Positions 50,302-59,591 of a stretch of DNA of 64,000 bases are shown in pieces; the stretch's first letter is position 1; each line of letters opens with the position of its first letter. The DNA is taken from assembly GCF_036384435.1 (NCBI RefSeq), contig NZ_DASVMI010000030.1, positions 62,001 to 126,000 on the forward strand, in the 5' to 3' direction. Under the pieces are notes generated by a model, which made no database searches, was not told the origin of the DNA, and was given only the letters and a program-made list of their open reading frames with translations. A program made the translations under genes and the position numbers. The stretch is from GSA-30 sp036384435 (GTDB taxonomy: Bacteria; Pseudomonadota; Gammaproteobacteria; Xanthomonadales; Rhodanobacteraceae).

Positions 50302-50895
50302 TCAGGATTGCCAGGAAAGCTTGCGGTCCACGACCCGCCAGGTGCCACTCGAGCGACTCAGCACGATAAACCCGCTGTGCGCGCAGAGGCCGCCGCATTC
50401 CTCGGTGAGATACACCACGGCCTGCAAACCATCGGCGGCATAGGCGGGCATGCTGACGCGCACCAGTATTCTCGCGTTGGGAAAGGTCGCGCGAAACGCG
50501 GTGCCATCGCCCAAGGCAATCGCCTGTCCAGACGCTACGGTCGTCGGCTTGCCGACCTGGGTCTGCATCAACGTGTGCAATCGCTGTTCATCGACCACAT
50601 AAAGCTGGGCACAGGCGGAGATATCGGGCAGTCGCTGCGTGGCGCGTGTGCGATCCACCAGTTGCTTGAGCATCTGCAGCGACAGGCTGCCGGGCCCGGA
50701 CGCCTGGCCTTGCTTGTCGATATCCGGGAGCACGGGCTGGGTGGAAAGTACGACGGCTCCGTGCTTGCCCTGCGCGCACGACTGGCTAAGCACCGCATCG
50801 AGTACGGCCTGGTCGTCCGGTGATGCCTGATGCGATGAGCAGCCATCGAGGATGACCGAAACGGTGAGCAGCAGCGCGACGAGGCATCGGTTCAT
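50302..50895 (-). CDS. Hypothetical lipoprotein
   Basis: A 197-aa exported protein starting MNRCLVALLLTVSVILDGCS, a lipoprotein signal with lipobox LDGC (C19). The mature protein has SCAQGKHGAVVLSTQPVLPD, ISACAQLYVVDEQRLHTLM and a C-terminal TEECGGLCAHSGFIVLSRSS. Cysteines suggest disulfides in the periplasm. No family is recognised, and there is no operon partner. A longer frame upstream lacks a signal and is rejected. Confidence 0.75.
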   Translation of the reverse strand: MNRCLVALLLTVSVILDGCSSHQASPDDQAVLDAVLSQSCAQGKHGAVVLSTQPVLPDIDKQGQASGPGSLSLQMLKQLVDRTRATQRLPDISACAQLYVVDEQRLHTLMQTQVGKPTTVASGQAIALGDGTAFRATFPNARILVRVSMPAYAADGLQAVVYLTEECGGLCAHSGFIVLSRSSGTWRVVDRKLSWQS

Positions 50896-51067
50896 CACGC
50901 GACGATAGCATTTGCCGCGCCTTCGATCGGCAACGCGCCTGCTGGAACCTCTCATCGACATCGTCATTCCGGCGAAGGCCGTAATCCAGCGCCTCCAGTT
51001 CCATCAAAGCCAAGACGCCAGGACGACGGATAAGCGAGGTTTTACAGGCTCCTTGAAGTCGCTCTTA

Positions 51068-52138
51068 TCACGGCGCGGTTTGCCAGGCGGCACGATCCTC
51101 GACTGTCCAGAGGGGACTCACCGCGCTACCCTGCGCGGCCGCGGCTATCGCTGCTTCAAGCACCATCATCACGGTGATGGCCTGGGCAGGCGTCACGGGA
51201 TTGCTGCCCTGGCCGAGCAAGGCATCGCGCAACGCCTGGTAATACCGCCGTTGATCGCCCAACGGCACCAGCTCGCGCGATATGCCACCGGCACCATCGT
51301 GGAAGACCAGCGCGTCCTCGTCCTCCCCCCAGGTGGCCTGGCCTGGACGCACGCCAGCCAGCAACTGTGCTTCCTGTGGGTCGGGCAGATATTTTACGGC
51401 GCTGCCGCGCGTACCATGCACGACAAAGCGTGGGCTGCCGCCAGCCACCAGCATGCTGGCATGCAGGACCACCCGCCGCTGTCCGTATATCAGCACCACG
51501 TGCGCCCAATCCGGCGTTTCACCATCCGCACGCTGCACCGCAAGACTCGCCATCACCTGGTCAGGCAGACCGAACAGCACCAGGGCCTGATCGACCAGAT
51601 GCGGCCCGAGGTCATACCACAGCCCCGTACCGGCGCCAGCTTGTTCACGCCAGCGCGCCCGCACTTGCGGTCGAAAGCGATCAATATGCGATTCGAAATG
51701 CACGACATCGCCGAGCCGGCCGCTGTCGATACCTTGTCGCACCCCGAGAAAGTCACTGTCCCAGCGACGATTCTGGAAGACCGACAGCACGCGATCGTGC
51801 TTGTACGCTGTGCCAGCCAGTGCACGCGCCTGCGTCACGTCGAGCGCGAACGGTTTATCCACCACGACGTGCTTGCCCGCTTCCAGCGCGGCGTGCGCGA
51901 GGGGAGCATGCGTGTCGTTGGGCGATGCGATGACCACCAAATCGATATCTGGATGGGTGAAGGCTTGCGACGGTTCGGCCATCACCTGGACATCCGGCAG
52001 ATCGGCGTGCACCTTGGCCGCGTCTCGCGATACCACGCTCGTCAATGCCAGCCCAGGCACCCCGGTAATCAGCGGAGCATGAAATGTCTTGCCGGCATAG
52101 CCGTAACCGATCAACGCAACATGTATGGCAGCAGCCAT
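51068..52138 (-). CDS. Gfo/Idh/MocA family oxidoreductase
   Basis: A 356-aa NAD(P)-dependent dehydrogenase: VALIGYGYAGKTFHAPLI (Rossmann), ASPNDTHAPLAHAALEAGKH followed by VVVDKPFALD (EKP-type Lys, here DKP), and WYDLGPHLVDQAL as the C-terminal His motif. It resembles YdgJ/scyllo-inositol-type oxidoreductases. It is cytoplasmic, with a sugar or inositol substrate. A single gene; a REP-like GAAGTCGCTCTT lies just past its stop. Confidence 0.92.
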   Translation of the reverse strand: MAAAIHVALIGYGYAGKTFHAPLITGVPGLALTSVVSRDAAKVHADLPDVQVMAEPSQAFTHPDIDLVVIASPNDTHAPLAHAALEAGKHVVVDKPFALDVTQARALAGTAYKHDRVLSVFQNRRWDSDFLGVRQGIDSGRLGDVVHFESHIDRFRPQVRARWREQAGAGTGLWYDLGPHLVDQALVLFGLPDQVMASLAVQRADGETPDWAHVVLIYGQRRVVLHASMLVAGGSPRFVVHGTRGSAVKYLPDPQEAQLLAGVRPGQATWGEDEDALVFHDGAGGISRELVPLGDQRRYYQALRDALLGQGSNPVTPAQAITVMMVLEAAIAAAAQGSAVSPLWTVEDRAAWQTAP

Positions 52139-52208
52139 GAATCTTCACCATCAAGAACGAACCCGCACCCATGATAAGCGGTGCGGGTTCCATGCCATGT
52201 CTACGCGG

Positions 52209-52745
52209 TCATGCCAGTGCAGGCGCGGCGGGGAAATCCACTGGGACGCGGGTGACGCCATGCAGGTAGTTGGTCACCGTCTTGTCGCCGATGACCACGA
52301 TGACATCGACCAGGTTTTCCTGAGTCCAACCTGCAGCCAGGAAGGCGTCGACCGGGGCCGGATCGGCGTGCCCACGCTGTACCGCGACATCCTTTACCAG
52401 GCGCGCCAGCGCGTCGAGCTTTGCATCGAAGCCCGCAGTGCCACCGCGAATCTGGAGCATCTGCTCGTCGGTGAAACCATGCATCCGGCCAATCAACGTA
52501 TGCGCCGCCAGGCAATACTCACAGTGATTGACCTGACTGACCACCAGGTTCACTACTTCACGCGCCTTGCCGGTCATGCTGCTTGGCGCATTCTGGAAGG
52601 CCAGGTAATTGCCCAGCGCGTGTTCGGAAAGCGCGAGCGTGGCATACAAGTTGGGTACCTTGCCCAGGGCCTTGGTCAGGTTGTCGAACAAAACCTGGTT
52701 GGCGGGAGATACGTCGGTGCGAGAGGGAACGACGAACGTGGTCAT
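52209..52745 (-). CDS. Carboxymuconolactone decarboxylase/AhpD-like protein
   Basis: A 178-aa alkylhydroperoxidase-D-like helical protein. VNHCEYCLAAHTLIGRMHG contains the CxxC...H redox motif; LNEFVVLAVSQVNH-like helix precedes (REVVNLVVSQVNHCEYC). Such proteins reduce peroxides or act on lactones. It lies 57 bp downstream of an SDR on the same strand, so probably co-transcribed, and the SDR in turn is divergent from a LysR gene. Confidence 0.9.
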   Translation of the reverse strand: MTTFVVPSRTDVSPANQVLFDNLTKALGKVPNLYATLALSEHALGNYLAFQNAPSSMTGKAREVVNLVVSQVNHCEYCLAAHTLIGRMHGFTDEQMLQIRGGTAGFDAKLDALARLVKDVAVQRGHADPAPVDAFLAAGWTQENLVDVIVVIGDKTVTNYLHGVTRVPVDFPAAPALA

Positions 52746-52802
52746 GGGAAACTCCGTGTCTGATGAAAAGAAACCTGATGAAGGGAAACCTGAAAAGGGG
52801 AA

Positions 52803-53552
52803 TCACTGCGCGAGATAGCCGCCATCGACCGCAATCGACTGCCCGGTAAGAAAGCGCGCCTTGTCGCTGGCCAGAAACAGGATGGTCTGCACGATCTCAT
52901 CGACCTGGGCGGCCCGGCGCGCGGGAATCGTCGCCAGGAAGCCGGCCTTGCTGTCCTCGCTGCGGCCGACGAAACGATCGAGCATGTCGGTGGCCACCGG
53001 ACCCGGGGCCACGGCGTTGACGCGAATGCCAAGCGCCGCGCCTTCCAGCGCCACGCTGCGCGTCAAGCCCTCCACCGCATGCTTGCTGGCGACGTAGACC
53101 GAAGCGCCCGGGATGCCGATCTTGCCGGCGATGGAAGACACGTTGACGATGGCGCCAGCGCCCTGCTCACGCATCGCACGCATTTCGTGCTTCATGGAAA
53201 GCAACGTGCCCAGGACATTGGTCGCGAAGGTGGTCTCGTAGTTGTCGACGGTCTGCTCGTCGACGGGCGCCGACTGGCCTTCGGTGCCGGCGTTGTTTAC
53301 CGCCACATCAAGGCGACCGAAGCGCTGTACCGTCTGTTCGACCAGCTGCCGAACTTCGGCTTCGGCACGCACATCCGCGCGAATGAATTCGGCCTGTGCA
53401 CCCAACGCACGTAATTGAGCCGCCACGGCCTGTCCGGCTTCTTCGCGACGGCCGCTGACGACTACGCGGGCACCTTCGCGGGCGAACGCCACGGCCGTGG
53501 CGTGACCGATACCAGTCAGGGCGCCGGTCACCAGGACAACGGGGGTATTCAT
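52803..53552 (-). CDS. SDR family oxidoreductase
   Basis: A 249-aa classical SDR starting MNTPVVLVTGALTGIGHATA, then VNNAGTEG, VNVSSIAGKIGIPGASVYVA and ASKHAVEGLTRSVALEG (Tyr/Lys), ending GQSIAVDGGYLAQ. The start at 53552 is favoured by AAGGAGTTAAGC upstream. It forms a unit with the AhpD-like gene and is divergent from the LysR regulator at 53659, its likely controller. Confidence 0.92.
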   Translation of the reverse strand: MNTPVVLVTGALTGIGHATAVAFAREGARVVVSGRREEAGQAVAAQLRALGAQAEFIRADVRAEAEVRQLVEQTVQRFGRLDVAVNNAGTEGQSAPVDEQTVDNYETTFATNVLGTLLSMKHEMRAMREQGAGAIVNVSSIAGKIGIPGASVYVASKHAVEGLTRSVALEGAALGIRVNAVAPGPVATDMLDRFVGRSEDSKAGFLATIPARRAAQVDEIVQTILFLASDKARFLTGQSIAVDGGYLAQ

Positions 53553-53658
53553 GCTTAACTCCTTGGCAAGCAGGTTGCGTTGGAGCGGACTTTGATTCAT
53601 TCCCCTTTACGCAACTAGAAGCGCAATTGGCATATCATTAAGTCCATTCAGGCATGAA

Positions 53659-54579
53659 ATGATCCCGATGGATAAATTGCAGGCAATGCAAACCTTGGTG
53701 CGCGTGGTCGAGTCGGGGAGTTTTTCTGCCGTGGCGCGCGAGCAGAACACGACACAGAGTGCGGTGAGCAAACAGGTCGCCGCCCTTGAGCGTGCACTGG
53801 ATGCGAAGTTGTTGATCCGCACCACGCGCTCGCTGGCACTGACTGAGGAAGGCGAACGCTATTTCGAGCAGGCACGGCGCGTGGTCGCCGACGTGGCTGA
53901 GGCCGAGACGTCGCTCAAGCATGGCTCGACGCAACTGAAGGGATGGCTGCGCGTGGCGGCATCCGGTGGCTTTGGGCGTCTCAAACTGATGCCGCTCGTG
54001 CAGACCTTCCTGGCCCAGCACCCGCAGGTGAGAATCGACCTGAGGCTGAGTGATGGCTTCATCGACCTGGTCGAGCAGGGCATCGACATCGCCGTCCGCA
54101 TCGGCGAACTGGCCGACAGCCGGCTGGTGGCACGCCAGGTTGGCACGTCGCGGCGTGGACTCATCGCGCACCGCACCTACCTGCGCAAGCTTCCCAAAGG
54201 CATCAAGCCACCGCGCACGCCAGAGGACTTGGCGCAGCACAACTGCATCGTCTATACCGGTTCCAGCATGCGCAACGCATGGCGTTTACAGGCCGGTGCC
54301 GGCGCCGCCGAACCGGAGGGCACAGGGCGCAGCGTCAAGGTCGAGGGCAACTTGCAGACCGACAGCAGCGAGGTGGTACGCGCATCGGTGCTGGCAGGGA
54401 TGGGCATCTGCTACACGCCGTCCTGGTTGTTCGACGACGAACTGGCCAGCGGCGAGGTGGTGCGGTTGCTGCCGGACTGGTCGGTACTATCGCCCGTGCA
54501 CCTGGTCACGCCACAGGAACGGCGGCATTCGGCAAAAGTACGCGCGTTCGGCGACCACGTAGCGGCGAGCCTGGCCTGA
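53659..54579 (+). CDS. LysR family transcriptional regulator
   Basis: A 306-aa LTTR: MDKLQAMQTLVRVVESGSFS, HTH REQNTTQSAVSKQVAALERA, and an effector domain with LRVAASGGFGRLKLMPLVQT and RIDLRLSDGFIDLVEQGIDI, typical of the CrgA/DsdC-like group. The start may be 53659 or ATG 53668; the latter matches the family N-terminus. It is divergent from the SDR/AhpD-like genes. Confidence 0.92.
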   Translation: MIPMDKLQAMQTLVRVVESGSFSAVAREQNTTQSAVSKQVAALERALDAKLLIRTTRSLALTEEGERYFEQARRVVADVAEAETSLKHGSTQLKGWLRVAASGGFGRLKLMPLVQTFLAQHPQVRIDLRLSDGFIDLVEQGIDIAVRIGELADSRLVARQVGTSRRGLIAHRTYLRKLPKGIKPPRTPEDLAQHNCIVYTGSSMRNAWRLQAGAGAAEPEGTGRSVKVEGNLQTDSSEVVRASVLAGMGICYTPSWLFDDELASGEVVRLLPDWSVLSPVHLVTPQERRHSAKVRAFGDHVAASLA

Positions 54580-54760
54580 GTGATTCGGGCCGCTGCGCCT
54601 CTGATCGAACGCAGCCATCGAAACAATGCAAGGCAGCATCGTGCAAACGGCAAATCTGTCACGGCAGTTTGGATTATCATAGGCGCCACAATTCCCAGCC
54701 GTTGTCCGCCGTGAACCTCCCCACTCCCGCGCCGACAGTGAAACCTAACGGGTTTCGTGC

Positions 54761-56203
54761 ATGAGCGCGCCGCAAGACTCTTCGACACCCCCCGAAGCCG
54801 CCACGGCCCCGGTCACCATCGATTACCGCATCATTTCCCTGATCGTCGCGTGTTCCATCTTCATGGAACAGCTCGACGCTACGGTGCTGGCCACCGCATT
54901 GCCGGCCATGGCCAGGGATTTCCACGTCAACGCGCCGGCGATGAGCATCGCGATCACCTCCTACCTGTTGATGTTGGCGATCTTCATTCCGGCCAGTGGC
55001 GCCATGGCCGATCGTTTCGGCGCGCGGCGCGTATTCAGTTCGGCGATCGGCGTATTCGTGGTCGGCTCCATCCTGTGCGCCTGGACGACCAGCCTGCCGC
55101 TGATGGTGGCCGCTCGCGTGCTGCAAGGCGCCGGCGGCGCGATGATGGCTCCCATCGGGCGGTTGATCCTGTTACGTACTGTGGAACGCAAGTACCTGGT
55201 TTCGGCGATGTCCTGGACGCTGGTGCCGGCCTTCCTGGGGCCGCTGATCGGTCCGCCACTGGGCGGCTTCATCGTGACTTATCTCGATTGGCGATGGATC
55301 TTCTACATCAACGTACCGGTTGGGGCGCTCGGTTTCGTGCTCGTGAGTCGGCTCATTCCCGATATCGCGGCCGAGAGCCATGCCACACGTTTCGATTTTC
55401 CCGGATTCGTGCTGTGCGGCGTCGGCTTGGGCTGCCTGTTGTTCGGTTTCGAAACGGTGGGACAGGGCTCCGAATTGACGCGTGCACTGGTATTGCTCGC
55501 CATCGGCCTGGCGGCCAGCATCGGCTATGTCATCTATGCGCGTCGACGTGAAAATCCTTTGCTCGATCTTTCGTTGATGAAGATCGATTCGTTCCGCCTG
55601 TCGACGATCGGCGGCTCGCTGATGCGCATCACCCAAGGCGCCCAACCGTTTCTGCTGCCGTTGATGTTCCAGATCGGCTTTGGCTGGTCGGCGGTCAAGA
55701 GCGGCCAGTTGATCCTGGCCACCACGCTTGGCGCCATCGTCACCCGAAGTTTCACGCCACGCCTGCTTCGCAGGGTCGGCTTCCGCAACGGCATGATCTT
55801 CAATGGCGTGCTATCGAGCCTGGGCTATGCGGTGTGTGCGCTGTTTCGTCCTGGCTGGCCTTATCCGGTGATGTTCGTGCTGCTGTTCTGCTGCGGCGCG
55901 TTCATGTCGTTCCAGTTCGCCGCCTATAACACCATCGCTTACGAGAACGTGCCCAGCACACGGGTAAGTGCCGCCAACAGCTTCTACACCACGTTGCAGC
56001 AATTGATGCTCTCGGTCGGCGTGTGCGCCGGCGCGCTGATCCTCAAGACGGCCATGGTGGCCGGTGGCAGCAAGCAACCGGAGCTTTCCGACTTCTCCAT
56101 CGCATTCCTGGTAGTGACACTGATTTCGCTCAGCTCCACCCGGTGGCACGTGAAATTCGCCCCCGATGCGGGGCACGAATTGAGTGGGCATCGGAGCCGC
56201 TGA
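54761..56203 (+). CDS. DHA2-type MFS efflux transporter
   Basis: A 480-aa transporter with about 14 helices. CSIFMEQLDATVLATALPAM is the DHA2 motif D1-type start, GAMADRFGARRVFSSA is motif A, and VLQGAGGAMMAPIGRLILLR is motif C-like. It resembles EmrB/QacA-type multidrug exporters. There is no EmrA-like adaptor or regulator directly adjoining. It ends before a REP-like inverted-repeat unit. Confidence 0.9.
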   Translation: MSAPQDSSTPPEAATAPVTIDYRIISLIVACSIFMEQLDATVLATALPAMARDFHVNAPAMSIAITSYLLMLAIFIPASGAMADRFGARRVFSSAIGVFVVGSILCAWTTSLPLMVAARVLQGAGGAMMAPIGRLILLRTVERKYLVSAMSWTLVPAFLGPLIGPPLGGFIVTYLDWRWIFYINVPVGALGFVLVSRLIPDIAAESHATRFDFPGFVLCGVGLGCLLFGFETVGQGSELTRALVLLAIGLAASIGYVIYARRRENPLLDLSLMKIDSFRLSTIGGSLMRITQGAQPFLLPLMFQIGFGWSAVKSGQLILATTLGAIVTRSFTPRLLRRVGFRNGMIFNGVLSSLGYAVCALFRPGWPYPVMFVLLFCCGAFMSFQFAAYNTIAYENVPSTRVSAANSFYTTLQQLMLSVGVCAGALILKTAMVAGGSKQPELSDFSIAFLVVTLISLSSTRWHVKFAPDAGHELSGHRSR

Positions 56204-56240
56204 CGCGAGGCTTGGCTGGGTCACCGGCCGCTCTGCACAC

Positions 56241-56350
56241 AGGAGCGAATTCATTGGCGATGCAACTTGCGATTCAGTCGCAGGTTGGGGCTTTTAAAAC
56301 CTCCACACCCCAACTCCCTTGCAATTTGCATCGCGGATGAATTCGCTTCT
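56241..56350. repeat. Nested inverted-repeat unit (REP/BIME-like)
   Basis: Outer arms AGGAGCGAATTCAT...GCGATGCAA (56241-56265) and TTGCATCGC...ATGAATTCGCTTCT (56326-56350) pair over 25 bp with 3 mismatches. Inside are TGCGA-TTCAG-TCGCA and GTTGGGG/CCCCAAC. It separates the convergent MFS and SUFU-like genes and slightly overlaps the latter's 3' end. Confidence 0.7.
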
Positions 56351-57122
56351 ACGGCGTCGCGTCGCGGCGTTGAAAATCGCAGCGGTGCCGGCTTGGCATG
56401 ACTTCGAGTGTGTCAGCCAATTGCAAGCGTGCCTTGGCACCGCCTTCGCGCACGTATGCCAGTTCCTTGGCGGTGATCAGCACGATCGGCACCATGCGTA
56501 CCGGAGACAGCGGCATGTCCTGGATCACGTCGGGGAAGTCGGGGCGCGGACCGCCCAGCAGGATGCCCAGGCAATCGTCTTCGCTGATGAAATGCCCGGG
56601 TACCTGCACAGCAATATCCGGCGCCTGGCTGACGCCTGGCAGTTCCATCGACAACACGCCGTAGGTCTCCAGGCGATCGACGATCCCGCCCGCGCCGGCC
56701 ACGAGCTCGCCCACATGGTGCAATAACTGAAACGCCCAACTGTCCTTCAACCGGCTGACGTCGCCCCGCCGGCCGGCGAAAGCCGGATCGATATCCGACG
56801 TTTCCAGGAACAGCTCCATGCCGAAGCCATTGAGCGGCGGCTGCAATGACTCGAAAGGATCGGACATGCCGTCGGTGGCAAGCACGATAGCGTGGTCACG
56901 ACGCACCACACGATACGCCTGGCGCAAGGTCGGCCATGCCACACCGCCGGTGAGCTGCGGGCTGATCAGATTGGCCAGTACATCGCGCTCGGGTGTACCG
57001 ACCGAGGCCCAGTACGCATCCAGGCGCTGGTGGGTGACGTCATCGGCCGGCTGCCCCGAACGCGCCGGCTCGTTCGGCGGCGTTGCTTGATTGTGCTTGC
57101 GAAACCGGTCAAACCATCCCAT
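56349..57122 (-). CDS. SUFU-like domain protein (second in window)
   Basis: A 257-aa soluble protein beginning MGWFDRFRKHNQATPPNEPA. The central block, AIVLATDGMSDPFESLQPPL, GFGMELFLETSDID, SWAFQLLHHVGELVAGAGG and YGVLSMELPGV, resembles bacterial suppressor-of-fused-like proteins, though more weakly than the gene at 28019. The C-terminus has VRMVPIVLITAKELAYVREG. It is followed by an SDR 20 bp upstream in coordinates, possibly unlinked. Function is unknown; an immunity-like role is a guess from related proteins. Confidence 0.6.
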   Translation of the reverse strand: MGWFDRFRKHNQATPPNEPARSGQPADDVTHQRLDAYWASVGTPERDVLANLISPQLTGGVAWPTLRQAYRVVRRDHAIVLATDGMSDPFESLQPPLNGFGMELFLETSDIDPAFAGRRGDVSRLKDSWAFQLLHHVGELVAGAGGIVDRLETYGVLSMELPGVSQAPDIAVQVPGHFISEDDCLGILLGGPRPDFPDVIQDMPLSPVRMVPIVLITAKELAYVREGGAKARLQLADTLEVMPSRHRCDFQRRDATP

Positions 57123-57142
57123 TACTCGATCTCCCTCTCAAA

Positions 57143-57895
57143 TCAACCTGGACGGTGCACCGCCAACGGTCCGAACGCCTGTGTTACAGGCATCACCTCG
57201 ATGGTGTTGACGTTGAAATGCGGCGGCAGGCTGGCGATCCAGAACACCGTCTGGGCAATATCCTCGGCGCTCAGGAATTGCGTGTTCTCGTAGACCTTGG
57301 CCGCACGCGACGCATCGCCATGAAAACGTACCTTGGAAAACTCGGTACCACCGGCGAGGCCTGGCTCGACATCGGTCACGCGCACTGGCGTGCCCAGCAG
57401 GTCCGCGCGCAGGTTGAGCGAGAATTGGCGCACGAACGCCTTGGTCGCACCGTACACGTTACCGCCGGGATACGGATAGGAACCGGCGACCGAACCGATG
57501 TTGATCACATGGCCACGGCCCCGTTCGACCATGCCCGGCAGGAAGCTGCGCGTGGCATACATGACACCCTTGATGTTGGTGTCGACCATGGTTTCCCAAT
57601 TATCCATGTCCGCCTGCTGTGCCGGCTCCAGGCCCAGCGCTAGACCTGCGTTGTTGACCAGCACATCGACCGCGGCAAATTCCGCAGGCAAATTCGCCGG
57701 CAATGCCGCCACCGCCGCGCGATCGCTCACGTCAAGCACGAACGGCAGCACATGCTCGCGTCCCAGTTCATCGGCGAGTTTTTCCAGCAATGGACCGCGA
57801 CGGCCCACCGCGACAACGCGGTGCCCATCAGCCACGAAGCGGCGAACGATGGCTTCACCAAAACCCGAGGAAGCCCCGGTAACCAGGATGATCAT
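57143..57895 (-). CDS. SDR, YdfG-like 3-hydroxy acid dehydrogenase
   Basis: A 250-aa SDR: MIILVTGASSGFGEAIVRRF, VNNAGLALGLEPAQQADMDN, GHVINIGSVAGSYPYPGGNV with YGATKAFVRQFSLNLRADL, and VRVTDVEPGLAGGTEFS. The sequence pattern LALGLEPAQ...WETMVDTN is that of YdfG (NADP-dependent serine/3-hydroxypropionate/malonic semialdehyde dehydrogenase). The start at 57895 is chosen over a longer frame by alignment. It is transcribed before the SUFU-like gene. Confidence 0.92.
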   Translation of the reverse strand: MIILVTGASSGFGEAIVRRFVADGHRVVAVGRRGPLLEKLADELGREHVLPFVLDVSDRAAVAALPANLPAEFAAVDVLVNNAGLALGLEPAQQADMDNWETMVDTNIKGVMYATRSFLPGMVERGRGHVINIGSVAGSYPYPGGNVYGATKAFVRQFSLNLRADLLGTPVRVTDVEPGLAGGTEFSKVRFHGDASRAAKVYENTQFLSAEDIAQTVFWIASLPPHFNVNTIEVMPVTQAFGPLAVHRPG

Positions 57896-58474
57896 GACGT
57901 ACCTCTGACAATCGAAAACCATGGCGCGAGCGCCGCGCAAGGCCGGCGCGCCCTCAATCATCGTCAAAGGATGCCACAGGCAGATGCCTGTACGGTGTTG
58001 TCTTCGTGACTGCGCATGGGCCTGATCGCGCGCAAATCAGATGAGGCATGCTTTCACGCCAGCGTCTTGCCCCATCAGGTGCCCGAGCAGGTCCTGCCCG
58101 CCAGCGCGCTCCGATACCTGGAGGGACCTGAAACACCCGGGTTTCATCGATCACCCGGGCGGCCAGGCCATGGCACCCAGGCATCCGCGCGGCGGCTGCG
58201 GCAGCCCGGCGATCGACACGTTGTGACTGATCCGTCGTTCGCCGTGGCCATGGTCACGGCGCTCCGAGCAGATCATCGTGCCATGGTGCGAACGGATCGA
58301 GTGACAGACCCGCGCATCGTCACGCCGCGCCTGGCCTGGGCGTGATCGCCAGGCACCGGGTGGAAGCCGCCTCGTTCATTTGACGGACATCCGGCAGTGG
58401 AGACACTACCGGCTTTGGCATTCCCCGGATACGCCGTGCTGACCGTACAAGATCGACCACGTGCCCAGGGCGGC
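57896..58474. other. Intergenic, no clear gene
   Basis: About 580 GC-rich bases. A 109-codon frame on the plus strand (58016-58345) has no recognisable protein features or ribosome site. No repeats stand out. The 3' end holds the promoter of the ClpP-like gene. Confidence 0.4.
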
Positions 58475-59581
58475 ATGACCCGGCGCCTGCTGCGCGCCAC
58501 CCTGTCCTTGGCGGCCTGCCTGTCTCCCATGGCCGCCTGCCACGCCCAGGCCACGAACGCCGATACCGCGCCACGCGGTCCCTTCAACATCGTGGTGAAG
58601 AACGACAAGCTCACGCTCGCCGTCGCCAAGGCTACGCAGGTGTATATCTCCGGCACCATCGATGCGAACGCACCCAAGCGCTTCGAGGACATGCTGCGCA
58701 CAGGCAAGATTCCGTCCGACTCGGATATCTACCTGGATGCCTCCGGCGACGACGTCACCGCCGGCTACGCCCTTGGCAAGCTGTTTCGCGATTCGGCCAT
58801 GACCACGCACCTGGGCGCACTCAAGCTGCCTGGAGAGCCGCCTCGATCCGCCACGTGCAGCAACGCCTGCCTGTTTGCCTTCATGGGCGGCCTTTATCGC
58901 TGGTCGCCCTCTGGCGCGGACCGACTGGGCGTGCGCCAATCATTCGTGGGCGGACTTTGGCCGCGAGGTCCGCAGAAGACGCAGACGCCAGCGGACATGG
59001 TCGATTACCTCAAGCGCATGGACATCAACTTCTGGTCACTGGTGCGCTCGCCGGTGCCGCAACCCAATGACATGGTGTGGCTGGATGCAGATCAGACCAA
59101 TGGCTGGGGCGTAGCCAACAATGGTCGGCTGCCTTTGCACGCCGACTATCCCACCGAAGCCATTCCGCCCACGCTGACCTTGAGCCAGGTCACGCGCGCC
59201 GGCATGAATCGCATGACCGTGGTGTGCACACCCACCGGCGCCACGCTGACCGCCTATTACACAGTGGGCGCCGAACGCGCCAAGCAGCTGGTCGCCCGAC
59301 AGCAACGCGCGCTGTTCGAAATCAATCAGCTGGAAATCCTGCCGATGCAATCCGGGCGCGCTCGCGTGACTGGCGACGCCATCGTCATTAGCAGGCCGCT
59401 GTCGTTCGAACAACTCAATGCGTTTCTCAATACGTTCTCCACGGGCGCCTGGATCAAGGACAAGAACGGCGCCGTTCGCTACGGCTTCACCATGGGGCCG
59501 GCACGCGTAAAGGACAGCTACACCACATACTTCGCCAACTGCCAGAAGTCGGCACCACGCGCCGCTTCGCCAGCTCAGTAA
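58475..59581 (+). CDS. ClpP-like exported protein (periplasmic, COG3904-like)
   Basis: A 368-aa protein with signal peptide (MTRRLLRATLSLAACLSPMA, then ACHAQA). VYISGTIDANAPKRFEDMLR, IYLDASGDDVTAGYALGKLF and RSATCSNACLFAFMGGLYRW match the crotonase-like ClpP fold of COG3904-type periplasmic proteins; the usual nucleophile position reads CSNAC, so activity is uncertain. The C-terminal 170 residues are not recognised. The start at 58475 is chosen because the signal begins there. It is convergent with the next LysR gene. Confidence 0.75.
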   Translation: MTRRLLRATLSLAACLSPMAACHAQATNADTAPRGPFNIVVKNDKLTLAVAKATQVYISGTIDANAPKRFEDMLRTGKIPSDSDIYLDASGDDVTAGYALGKLFRDSAMTTHLGALKLPGEPPRSATCSNACLFAFMGGLYRWSPSGADRLGVRQSFVGGLWPRGPQKTQTPADMVDYLKRMDINFWSLVRSPVPQPNDMVWLDADQTNGWGVANNGRLPLHADYPTEAIPPTLTLSQVTRAGMNRMTVVCTPTGATLTAYYTVGAERAKQLVARQQRALFEINQLEILPMQSGRARVTGDAIVISRPLSFEQLNAFLNTFSTGAWIKDKNGAVRYGFTMGPARVKDSYTTYFANCQKSAPRAASPAQ

Positions 59582-59591
59582 CTTCTCGCTC

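Noticed and set aside
58016..58345. 109-codon frame before the ClpP-like gene
   Set aside because: GC-rich third positions but no ribosome site, no signal and no recognisable motif; not enough to call a gene.
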